Positions 1 through 5,263 of a DNA stretch of 7,865 nucleotides are shown here, in pieces (the stretch's first letter is position 1; every line of letters starts with the position of its first letter). The notes under the pieces were generated by a model that ran no database searches, was not told where the DNA came from, and worked only from the letters and a program-made list of their open reading frames with translations. The stretch lies in the NCBI GenBank assembly GCA_910584575.1, contig CAJUBG010000095.1, positions 1 to 7,865 of the forward strand. Reading direction: 5' to 3'. The stretch is from an uncultured Dorea sp. (GTDB lineage Bacteria > Bacillota > Clostridia > Lachnospirales > Lachnospiraceae). Made by a program: the position numbers and the translations under genes.

Positions 1-63
1 TGTTCATAATTTGTTCATTCATCTTTCAAAAAACCTTCATTTCTTCAACATGGTTTCTTCACA

Positions 64-142
64 GGTCTGGCTTATACTAAATTCATCGAAGCAATTCGAG
101 ACAAGATACAGACCATTTACTAATAGTTTTTAAACTATTTTT
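64..142 (+). other. possible small structured element ending in a terminator-like hairpin
   Basis: Three short inverted repeats follow one another. GGTCTG at 64-69 can pair with CAGACC at 109-114. Inside this, TCGAA at 86-90 pairs with TTCGA at 95-99 around a GCAA loop, which fits the GNRA tetraloop pattern. Then AATAGT at 122-127 pairs with ACTATT at 134-139 and runs into five T at 138-142, a weak AT-rich terminator shape reading on the plus strand. It could be the end of a plus-strand transcript from outside the window or a small RNA. Each helix is only 5 to 7 bp, so chance is a real alternative. No protein gene in the window explains it. Confidence 0.2.
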
Positions 143-163
143 GACAAAACTTTTTCATAATAC

Positions 164-196
164 ATGCCGGAGATTGAATTATCAATCATCCGGCAT
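164..196 (-). terminator. hairpin downstream of the sigma/anti-sigma operon
   Basis: ATGCCGGA at 164-171 pairs with TCCGGCAT at 189-196, and GATTGA at 172-177 pairs with TCAATC at 182-187, with one bulged A at 188 and a four-base ATTA loop. This gives a strong 14-bp stem 52 bases after the anti-sigma stop codon. Neither side has an ideal T run: on the minus strand the stem is followed by GTATTATG, and on the plus strand five T lie six bases beyond it (203-207). It may be an operon terminator, a bidirectional one, or an mRNA 3' end stabiliser. The stem is clear; its role is inferred. Confidence 0.5.
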
Positions 197-248
197 CCTC
201 CCTTTTTAGGGGATGGATGGCAAAAATACAGCCCTATCCACCATGGGA

Positions 249-1463
249 TTATTCTCCAAATCGCAAATCGATCTTCCCATCCAGCATATAGATTCCCTCC
301 ACAGACGAATCCTCCAATATCTCCAGAAGCTCGTGTTTTGTGGCATAAACAACGACTCCATAGCTTTTCACTCCATGTTCCCTGATAACGTCCAGCGCTT
401 CCACATATTCATATGTGTTGATAAAATTCTTTCCCCCTGGCGCGCATCCGTCAAATATTTTTAAAAAATCCTCATCTTCCATAAGAAACCTAATCATAGA
501 TTCCACATGCTTCTCATAAATCTCTGCCATTGTAACTTTCTCCCTAACGGATGCATCTGCCGGAATGTCAAGATACGGATATTCTTCCGAATCATAACCA
601 TAGGTCAAGTCATATCCTCTCTTTTCAGGGGAAAATCCCCAAAACCGGTATCCTTTCACAGCCACAGGACAGTAGAGATAATAGGTTTCATGCTTCTCCA
701 TAAAATCTACAAGCTCATCCATATTCTTCAGATTATCAAAGGATACTGCCGTCCGTATCTTCATCAGCGCCGGCGTTTCCTCAAGCTTTGTCCTTGCAGC
801 CTCTTTATCCATGCTTAAGCTTTGTCCTCCACTCCCGTATGTGAACGCATTAGACGGAAAATCCGAACTGTTCCAGCTAAGGTCGTTCTGGTACAAATGG
901 TTTCTCACAAGCTCTAGGATATGTGAAGTATCCTCCCCGTCTATCTGCATCCGCACATCAATGGTATAACGCCCGTAGCCCTCCGGCCATAAACAAACCT
1001 CCGCGAATCCCTTATCTCCGCAGAATAACTCCATATATACGGACATCGCCGTCGCAAATGGATTCGTAACAATGACAGAATCATTTTCCTTAACTACAAT
1101 CTCCTTTGACTGATTCGGATTATAGTAAATCCAATCCAACAACGGAGACATGCCCATAAGAAGCAAAGGCACAATACAGATTGCTGCCACGACTGCCGCA
1201 ATCATATACTTTCCGAATTTTCGGCCTATTGCTTTGGAAATCTTTTCTGAATTCTCTCTGTTTTTCCTTCCGCCTTCATCCTCCTTCTCATATAATTCCT
1301 CATCCAATGTATGATTCACGTAGTCGATTAAAACCTGGAATTTCTCAATATCTTCTTCAATTTCCCTGAATTCTTCAATTTTCAGTTCACCGCTTAAATA
1401 TTTCTCAAACTTATTCCTATATTTTTCATTTTCCTCGAACTGCTTTTCATCCTTCTTTTTCAT
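249..1463 (-). CDS. membrane anti-sigma factor (Sigma_reg_N/Sigma_reg_C type)
   Basis: Probable anti-sigma factor of 404 residues that holds the ECF sigma factor encoded just before it at the membrane until a signal releases it. The first 85 residues are highly charged, rich in Glu and Lys, and would be the cytoplasmic sigma-binding part; no HxxxCxxC zinc motif is seen. One membrane segment lies at about 86-104 (MIAAVVAAICIVPLLLMG). The remaining 300 residues would be outside the cell. They resemble the sigma-factor-regulator N- and C-terminal families, with YYNPNQSKEI near 113-122, SFDNLKNMDELVDF near 241-254 and a closing segment SYGVVVYATKHELLEIL near 367-383. The ATG overlaps the sigma TGA as ATGA, so translation is probably coupled; AGGAG lies 11 bases upstream inside the sigma gene. 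The family call rests on motif recognition, but the operon position supports it strongly. The signal sensed is unknown. Confidence 0.8.
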   Translation of the reverse strand: MKKKDEKQFEENEKYRNKFEKYLSGELKIEEFREIEEDIEKFQVLIDYVNHTLDEELYEKEDEGGRKNRENSEKISKAIGRKFGKYMIAAVVAAICIVPLLLMGMSPLLDWIYYNPNQSKEIVVKENDSVIVTNPFATAMSVYMELFCGDKGFAEVCLWPEGYGRYTIDVRMQIDGEDTSHILELVRNHLYQNDLSWNSSDFPSNAFTYGSGGQSLSMDKEAARTKLEETPALMKIRTAVSFDNLKNMDELVDFMEKHETYYLYCPVAVKGYRFWGFSPEKRGYDLTYGYDSEEYPYLDIPADASVREKVTMAEIYEKHVESMIRFLMEDEDFLKIFDGCAPGGKNFINTYEYVEALDVIREHGVKSYGVVVYATKHELLEILEDSSVEGIYMLDGKIDLRFGE

Positions 1464-1963
1464 TCTCTCATCATCTCCTCTCCGTCCAACAGCTTCTTCA
1501 AATTTTTCTTTGCCCGATACAGGATTACCCGCGTATTTCCGTAGGAAAGGTTCAGAATTCTTCCAATCTCCTCCTGTGAGATTCCTGCAAAATAATACAG
1601 AACCACTGCTTCCCTCTCGATATCCTTCAACTTCTGTATCGCCTGATACAAGTTCTGGTTCCTCTCCTTTTGAATCATCATATCAAGAAGCCCCTTCCCA
1701 GTAGCCGGTTCTACCTTATGCCTTTCATTTTCTTTCTCCAACCACTTCTCCCTGCGCCATGTGTCGAGATATAGATTCCTCGCTACCGTCAAAAGCCACG
1801 GCAGCAACTCTGACTGGGCAATCTCCAGGGAACATAACGCCCGAAGAAACGTCTCCTGCATCAAGTCCTCCGCAAGGCCATGGTTGTGACAAAGGGAATA
1901 CAGATAAAGATAGACTGCCTTCGTATGTCTGCGGTATAACCGTTCCAAAATATCTTTTTCCAC
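1460..1963 (-). CDS. ECF-type RNA polymerase sigma factor
   Basis: Sigma-70 family protein of 167 residues with only regions 2 and 4, the ECF layout. Region 2 spans about 4-72 and includes AEDLMQETFLRAL (31-43), the usual core-polymerase-binding segment, and LPWLLTVARNLYLDTWRR (54-71), the -10 recognition part. A charged linker (73-100) leads to region 4 at about 102-160, with DIEREAVVLYYFAGISQEEIG (114-134) and the helix-turn-helix end NTRVILYRAKKNLKKLL (143-159), which contacts the -35. The start is a GTG at 1963. It is preceded by GGGGGTGA seven bases upstream, and an in-frame stop lies just before it, so no longer form is possible. It is the first gene of a two-gene operon with its anti-sigma factor. 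An ECF-type promoter at 1986-2011 suggests it activates its own expression. The exact ECF group and the regulon cannot be told from sequence alone. Confidence 0.93.
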   Translation of the reverse strand: MEKDILERLYRRHTKAVYLYLYSLCHNHGLAEDLMQETFLRALCSLEIAQSELLPWLLTVARNLYLDTWRREKWLEKENERHKVEPATGKGLLDMMIQKERNQNLYQAIQKLKDIEREAVVLYYFAGISQEEIGRILNLSYGNTRVILYRAKKNLKKLLDGEEMMRE

Positions 1964-1985
1964 TTCGTCACCCCCTTTTTTTATT

Positions 1986-2011
1986 TACGAATACCACCGC
2001 TAAATGTTACA
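1986..2011 (-). promoter_or_regulatory. putative autoregulatory ECF sigma promoter
   Basis: On the minus strand TGTAAC (2011-2006) is followed after 16 bases by CGTA (1989-1986). In Firmicutes, ECF promoters of the SigW, SigX and SigM type carry an AAC-containing -35 (TGAAAC or TGTAAC) and a CGT(C/A) -10 about 16-17 bases apart. The -35 is followed by ATTT, as often seen. The expected transcript start would be near 1978, leaving a very short leader with the GGGGGTGA ribosome site at 1975-1968. The stretch just upstream (2012-2045) is AT-rich. The motif match is seen directly; autoregulation is inferred from the family. Confidence 0.7.
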
Positions 2012-2045
2012 ATATTCTGCCTATTATTTAATATATTTTCACCAG

Positions 2046-2089
2046 AAAGACCTGTCGTTTGCAAACATTTTGTCAAACAACAGGTCTTT
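2046..2089 (-). terminator. hairpin between the TfoX-like gene and the sigma operon
   Basis: AAAGACCTGT at 2046-2055 pairs perfectly with ACAGGTCTTT at 2080-2089. After one mismatch (2056/2079) GTTTG at 2057-2061 pairs with CAAAC at 2074-2078, leaving a 12-base loop. It begins 29 bases after the TfoX-like stop codon and just before the AT-rich region ahead of the ECF promoter, so it would insulate the sigma operon from read-through. The minus-strand side lacks a good T run beyond the TTT in the stem, while the plus-strand side continues ATTTA. It may act in both directions or mainly as a 3' end. Confidence 0.55.
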
Positions 2090-2118
2090 ATTTACAGCAT
2101 GAAACTCCTTCATACCTA

Positions 2119-2382
2119 TTAACACTTTAAAAAATCGCTGAATTCCTTCAATTCTTTTTTCTTTCTCTCTGAAAGGCTATTGAACTCAACATTCTCAACC
2201 GCCCCCTCCAACGCGTAGAGATGCACCAGGCAAACTTGGGGATACATTCCTTTCAGCTTCAAAAATGCCTGTTGAGAACCCGCTTCGAGTAGCTTCTCAG
2301 CCGAATCAATTCCAACTGCCGTCAGCTTCCTCGCCATCTCTTTCCCAATATTCATCATAGATGTTAATTCCGCCATATCCAT
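2119..2382 (-). CDS. TfoX/Sxy C-terminal domain-family protein
   Basis: An 87-residue protein that is almost entirely a TfoX C-terminal domain. NIGKEMARKLTAVGIDSAEKL (11-31) matches the helix-hairpin-helix-like opening of that family, and PQVCLVHLYALEGAVENVEF (48-67) with SERKKKELKEF (71-81) matches its second half. Full-length TfoX/Sxy in gamma-proteobacteria helps CRP switch on DNA-uptake genes, but it has an extra N-terminal domain missing here. Stand-alone C-terminal forms are common in Firmicutes and their job is not known, so a competence role should not be assumed. ATG at 2382 has AGGAGG only four bases upstream (GGAGAGG seven); ATG at 2376, two codons in, is possible with AGGAGG ten bases away. 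It has its own TATAAT promoter and is probably also read from the gene 40 bases upstream. Confidence 0.85.
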   Translation of the reverse strand: MDMAELTSMMNIGKEMARKLTAVGIDSAEKLLEAGSQQAFLKLKGMYPQVCLVHLYALEGAVENVEFNSLSERKKKELKEFSDFLKC

Positions 2383-2408
2383 TTACCCTCCTCTCCACCG
2401 CTGAACAT

Positions 2409-2437
2409 ATTATACACCACATTTACATCTTCGTAAA
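2409..2437 (-). promoter_or_regulatory. sigma-A type promoter for the TfoX-like gene
   Basis: On the minus strand a perfect TATAAT lies at 2414-2409, with TTTACG (4 of 6 matches to TTGACA) 17 bases upstream at 2437-2432. The transcript would start near 2402, about 20 bases before the ATG, with the ribosome site inside the leader. The -35 lies in the last codons of the upstream gene (stop at 2425-2423). An inverted repeat, ATTTAC (2421-2426) and GTAAAT (2433-2438) with a six-base spacer, overlaps the -35 and spacer and might be an operator. Confidence 0.55.
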
Positions 2438-2875
2438 TACAGTATGCTGACGCCTGTATGCGTCGTTATCCTTCTGGCTCAGTTCTCTTTCCACCTGCGC
2501 AAGCTCACTTTCCAAACTTTGGCGCCTCGTTTCGTCTTGTTCCGTCCGAAGCTGGCCTTCCAGTTCTTTTTTTCGTTTCTTTAACTTCTCAATCTCACGG
2601 TCAACCTTATCTGTACTGGCTTTGCACATCTGTGGCTTCTTTCCCTCTGCCTGCTTTGAAGCCTTATCTGATTCCTTACTTTTTTCCGGAGTTTTATCCG
2701 TTTCCGGAGTTTTGTCCTCCTCCGGAACATATTCGTCCCTCGCACGCCGCATCGGAGTATTCTTGGCTTCCTTCGCAGAACCGGCCTCCTTCTCGGCAGC
2801 CTTCTTTTCCAGTCTTTCTCTCCATGCCTGATAAGGATCTGTCTGCCTTGCACTCAATCTCGAAATTGGTCCCAT
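2423..2875 (-). CDS. hypothetical charged protein with C-terminal coiled coil
   Basis: Not recognised as a member of any named family. The 150-residue product has three parts. The N-terminal 45 residues start MGPISRLSARQTDPYQAW and continue with a Lys/Glu/Ala-rich helix. The middle (about 50-85) is disordered and low in complexity, containing the repeated DKTPET/DKTPEK. The region 88-135 is a likely coiled coil rich in Lys, Glu, Leu and Gln. The tail is NDAYRRQHTVFTKM. No signal peptide, membrane segment or catalytic motif is visible, so it should be cytoplasmic. The chosen ATG at 2875 has AGGAGG seven bases upstream at 2887-2882; a TTG at 2902 extends the frame but lacks such a site. The long charged coding frame with a good ribosome site, next to a real gene on the same strand, argues that it is genuine. 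No convincing promoter was found in 2876-3049. Confidence 0.7.
   Translation of the reverse strand: MGPISRLSARQTDPYQAWRERLEKKAAEKEAGSAKEAKNTPMRRARDEYVPEEDKTPETDKTPEKSKESDKASKQAEGKKPQMCKASTDKVDREIEKLKKRKKELEGQLRTEQDETRRQSLESELAQVERELSQKDNDAYRRQHTVFTKM
2683..2718. repeat. two-copy 18-bp tandem repeat inside a coding region
   Basis: Two adjacent 18-base units (2683-2700 and 2701-2718) are identical at 16 positions. Both contain TTTCCGGAGTTTT and differ only at A/G in position 14 and G/T in position 18. Being six codons long, the unit keeps the frame and gives DKTPET followed by DKTPEK in the protein on the minus strand. This looks like slippage within a disordered linker. Confidence 0.85.
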
Positions 2876-3001
2876 AATCTCCCTCCTGACCCTTCGTACC
2901 AATATCCTGCCTCGCCAAGAAAAGTTAAATGTCCACAGCTTAACTACTTCTCAACGAGTCAAGATATTTAGTACATCATTTCAACTCATCTGCCTACAAT
3001 T

Positions 3002-3034
3002 CCATTTTAATCCCTTCCCACAGGATTTCAATGG
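3002..3034 (-). terminator. weak imperfect hairpin after the sensor kinase gene
   Basis: On the minus strand CCATT (3034-3030) pairs with AATGG (3006-3002), and AATCC pairs with GGATT further in, separated by a two-by-two internal loop, with a nine-base loop at the top. It starts 16 bases after the kinase stop codon, where a terminator would be expected. No T run follows, so intrinsic termination would be poor, and some read-through into the 2423-2875 gene is possible. Confidence 0.25.
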
Positions 3035-3049
3035 ATTTGGCTTGAGCTG

Positions 3050-4333
3050 TTATTTTGATGTATTGAAATGCATTCCTGACAGATTCAGCAGTACATTGAG
3101 ACGAAACCACTGACCGTCGCTCTCCGTCAGCATTGCGCCGTGATACTTCTCCGCAACTGCCCTTATATTTGAAAGACCTGTTCCTATTACTGCCGTCGTT
3201 CCTATAACACAGGTGTTATCAAATTCCAACATGTAATAATCTCCCTGACGTTCTCCTCTCACAGTGATTCTTTTTTCTATATCCGAAGCGGCAATACACG
3301 CCTCAAGGGCATTATCCAGTGCATTTGCAAATATCACACATAAATCAAAATCATCAATCCCGCAGGTCTTTGGCAATATAACGGAAACTTCCGTCTCAAT
3401 CCCCTTTACCTCCGCCAATTCCATCTTCTCCCCTAACAACACGTCTACCACCGGATTGCCGGTCTGATACGGAAATGACAGCGCGGCTGTTTTGTTTTCC
3501 AGTTTTTTCAGATACTCCTTCACTCTCTCAATCTGGCCTGTATTCATCAGGCTGCTCAATACTGATAAATGATTCTTGATATCATGGCGAAACGCCCGTG
3601 TTTTCTCATACCGCATCTGCGCCTGTGCAATATAGGTTTTCTGAGCCTGCGCCGCCTGAGACAAAGAAGCAAGCTCAAGCCTGGCCTTAAGCTCAGAACA
3701 CGCCCTTCCATATGCATACAGGGTACAGCACAGGGCGCATAGCCCCAAAACCTGCAGCAACAGCAATAACAGATGTTCACCTGTCTCCGGCGAATTCACA
3801 TACGTATATGCATTTTCCATAATATAAAGCTCTGCCGCACAGGAGAACAGACCAGATAACAACAAAATCCAGATATAAGGGCCTTCTTCTTCCAGAGATA
3901 AAAATTTAAGAATAAACCCATAACAGCAGGCGCTTAAGACAAACGTAATCATGGTTGCCAGGATGATAAACAAATATAACCGCGTTCCCCTGATAGAAGG
4001 CAAAAGCAGTATGAGCTCCACAGAATTCATGATTCCAAAAGAAAGCTGTGTGACATAAACAGCAAGAATGGATAATACCCAGGATACTGACCGCGGATTT
4101 CCAAAAGTCCATCGGCTTATCACATATAATGCCAGGATTTCTTCGCAGATAGGGATGAAATCAAGATAATTCAGTATACCGGAAATCTTCTGAATCAGGC
4201 AGAGCATAAAAAAATACAGGACAAGCTGCCAGGGCTTCCACTTTTTTCCGGTAATACGGGCGGCAAAAACAATATGCACAACACTTAATCCGGCAAGAGT
4301 AAAGACAACGAGAAGAAAACTGAACCAATCCAT
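3050..4333 (-). CDS. GHKL-family sensor histidine kinase, AgrC-like
   Basis: Membrane sensor kinase of 427 residues, partner of the LytTR regulator encoded 36 bases upstream. The N-terminal half has about six hydrophobic segments (near 4-26, 33-54, 84-111, 118-143, 153-170 and 186-208) and no large outside domain, as in AgrC-type receptors that sense peptides at the membrane. An Ala/Gln-rich linker leads to the H box FRHDIKNHLSVL (248-259), with H250 the expected phosphorylated residue. The ATP-binding domain has an N box, FANALDNALEAC (335-346), and a G box, GTGLSNIRAVAEKYHG (384-399). The segment between N373 and G384 is only about ten residues, shorter than the usual ATP lid of this family. 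The ATG at 4333 has GGAGGT seven bases upstream. No AgrB or peptide gene lies nearby, so the ligand is unknown; a non-peptide signal is possible. Confidence 0.9.
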   Translation of the reverse strand: MDWFSFLLVVFTLAGLSVVHIVFAARITGKKWKPWQLVLYFFMLCLIQKISGILNYLDFIPICEEILALYVISRWTFGNPRSVSWVLSILAVYVTQLSFGIMNSVELILLLPSIRGTRLYLFIILATMITFVLSACCYGFILKFLSLEEEGPYIWILLLSGLFSCAAELYIMENAYTYVNSPETGEHLLLLLLQVLGLCALCCTLYAYGRACSELKARLELASLSQAAQAQKTYIAQAQMRYEKTRAFRHDIKNHLSVLSSLMNTGQIERVKEYLKKLENKTAALSFPYQTGNPVVDVLLGEKMELAEVKGIETEVSVILPKTCGIDDFDLCVIFANALDNALEACIAASDIEKRITVRGERQGDYYMLEFDNTCVIGTTAVIGTGLSNIRAVAEKYHGAMLTESDGQWFRLNVLLNLSGMHFNTSK

Positions 4334-4369
4334 ATTTGACCTCCATAACCAGTGTATTATTTATGCTTC

Positions 4370-5083
4370 TCAGTCATCCCTTCTCTCCTTCATGTGCCGA
4401 AGAAGCGCCTGAGTCAACTCCCTCTCCCGCAGTCTGGACACGGGGATTTTCTCTCCATGGCGCAGTACCACCTGCCCCTCCCCACATCCCTGAACATAAT
4501 CGAGATTGACCAGATAACTCCTGTGACACTGAAAAAAACGTCCGTCCACATGGCATTTCAGCTTCTCCATTCTGTTATAATAATCGATTACTTCTCCGTT
4601 TTTTTGATGAATATAGATTTTCCGTCCCTGAACCTCGCAGTACACACACTCGGACAGCAAAACCACCTGGGTCTGGCCTCCCCGCTGTACTAAAAGCCTT
4701 TCTTCCGGCTTTTGTCTGATATAATGAAACACCCTGTCAAGCGTCCGTCTGAAATGCCCTGCATCCAGCGGTTTGAGCAGATAGTCGCAGGCTTCCACCT
4801 CAAACGCCTCGAAAACGTATTCTTTTAATACAGTCACAAAAACTAAATGGCTGTGCTTCCCCTGCTGTCTAAGCCTTCTTGCCGTCTCCATTCCATCCGG
4901 CTTTTCCATCTGGATATCCAGAAAAATCAAGTCAAATTCGCATCCGCTTTCAAGGAGTTGCTTCCCGTTTTCAAAGCTGCTGATTCGATAAGCCATGTCC
5001 TTTTTTGCCATATAGCTTGAAAAATGCGCCGAAAGCTCTTTTCGCATAACCGGCTCGTCGTCGCAGACTGCAATTTCTAACAT
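4370..5083 (-). CDS. LytTR-family response regulator, AgrA/LytR-like
   Basis: Two-component regulator of 237 residues if started at the ATG at 5083. The receiver domain (about 1-120) shows the acidic pair in VCDDEP (D8, D9), the phosphorylation site LIFLDIQM with D56, the switch threonine in FVTVL (T84) and the conserved lysine in LLKPL (K104). The DNA-binding LytTR domain follows at about 129-231, with CVYCEVQGRKIYIH, the segment RFFQCHRSYLVNLDYV and the closing KIPVSRLRERELTQALL. In this family the phosphorylated dimer binds paired sites upstream of target promoters. The start is uncertain: two adjacent ATG codons (5086 and 5083) follow a weak GGTGG ribosome site, and GTG codons further upstream extend the frame. 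It is the first gene of the operon with the kinase and is divergent from the ATPase-nuclease gene. Confidence 0.93.
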   Translation of the reverse strand: MLEIAVCDDEPVMRKELSAHFSSYMAKKDMAYRISSFENGKQLLESGCEFDLIFLDIQMEKPDGMETARRLRQQGKHSHLVFVTVLKEYVFEAFEVEACDYLLKPLDAGHFRRTLDRVFHYIRQKPEERLLVQRGGQTQVVLLSECVYCEVQGRKIYIHQKNGEVIDYYNRMEKLKCHVDGRFFQCHRSYLVNLDYVQGCGEGQVVLRHGEKIPVSRLRERELTQALLRHMKERRDD

Positions 5084-5123
5084 CATAACCACCACACTAT
5101 TTATAAACTGGAATTATTCTTTC

Positions 5124-5152
5124 AGAATATCAGAAATAAGACTCTATGCCAA
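5124..5152 (-). promoter_or_regulatory. sigma-A type promoter for the regulator/kinase operon
   Basis: On the minus strand TTGGCA (5152-5147; 5 of 6 matches to consensus) is followed after 17 bases by TATTCT (5129-5124; 4 of 6). Transcription would begin near 5117, about 30 bases before the regulator start. The -10 forms one arm of a small palindrome, TATTCT/AGAATA at 5115-5129, a possible operator. A TATAAA at the 5100-5106 region is an alternative -10 but has no matching -35. Confidence 0.5.
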
Positions 5153-5204
5153 TCACTTTGTCATAAAATGAGGGAATCCTGTCACAGATTGTTTTATTTC
5201 ATTC

Positions 5205-5233
5205 TTCCCATAAAAGTCCCTTTATAGTATAAT
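5205..5233 (+). promoter_or_regulatory. sigma-A type promoter for the ATPase-nuclease gene
   Basis: A perfect TATAAT lies at 5228-5233, with TTCCCA (4 of 6 matches to TTGACA) 17 bases upstream at 5205-5210. The transcript would start near 5240, giving a leader of about 24 bases that contains the strong GGGGAGGTG ribosome site at 5249-5257. This implies the gene is expressed on its own and not from the neighbouring operons. Confidence 0.6.
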
Positions 5234-5263
5234 AAACGAAACGTATTCGGGGAGGTGACTGGA

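Noticed and set aside
1..22. Possible minus-strand gene start (ATG at 22, reading MNEQIMN off the edge)
   Set aside because: Only seven codons are visible and the nearest ribosome-like site, AAGG, is weak and 11 bases away.
2..133. Open plus-strand frame of 43 codons from the window edge to a TAA at 131-133, possibly the end of a gene outside the window
   Set aside because: The translation shows no recognisable motif, the region is AT-rich, and the length is easily reached by chance; the missing upstream sequence is needed to judge it.
141..163. TTGACA at 141-146 followed by TAATAC at 158-163 as a plus-strand promoter
   Set aside because: The spacing is only 11 bases, far below the 16-18 needed, and no gene follows on that strand.
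2458..2877. 139-codon plus-strand frame opposite the coiled-coil gene
   Set aside because: It mirrors the charged minus-strand gene, lacks a ribosome site and gives a Pro/Phe/Ser-rich product typical of an antisense shadow.
2876..2902. Longer N terminus for the coiled-coil protein starting at TTG 2902
   Set aside because: The ATG at 2875 has a strong AGGAGG seven bases upstream, whereas TTG 2902 has only a weaker context; the extra nine residues would be read through the ribosome site.
2903..3049. A hidden AgrD-like peptide gene after the kinase
   Set aside because: Minus-strand ATG frames in this gap end after a few codons (for example MMY then stop) and no Cys-containing precursor pattern is seen.
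5084..5095. Upstream GTG/ATG starts for the LytTR regulator
   Set aside because: They add only one to four residues and overlap the GGTGG ribosome-like site; ATG 5086 cannot be fully excluded.
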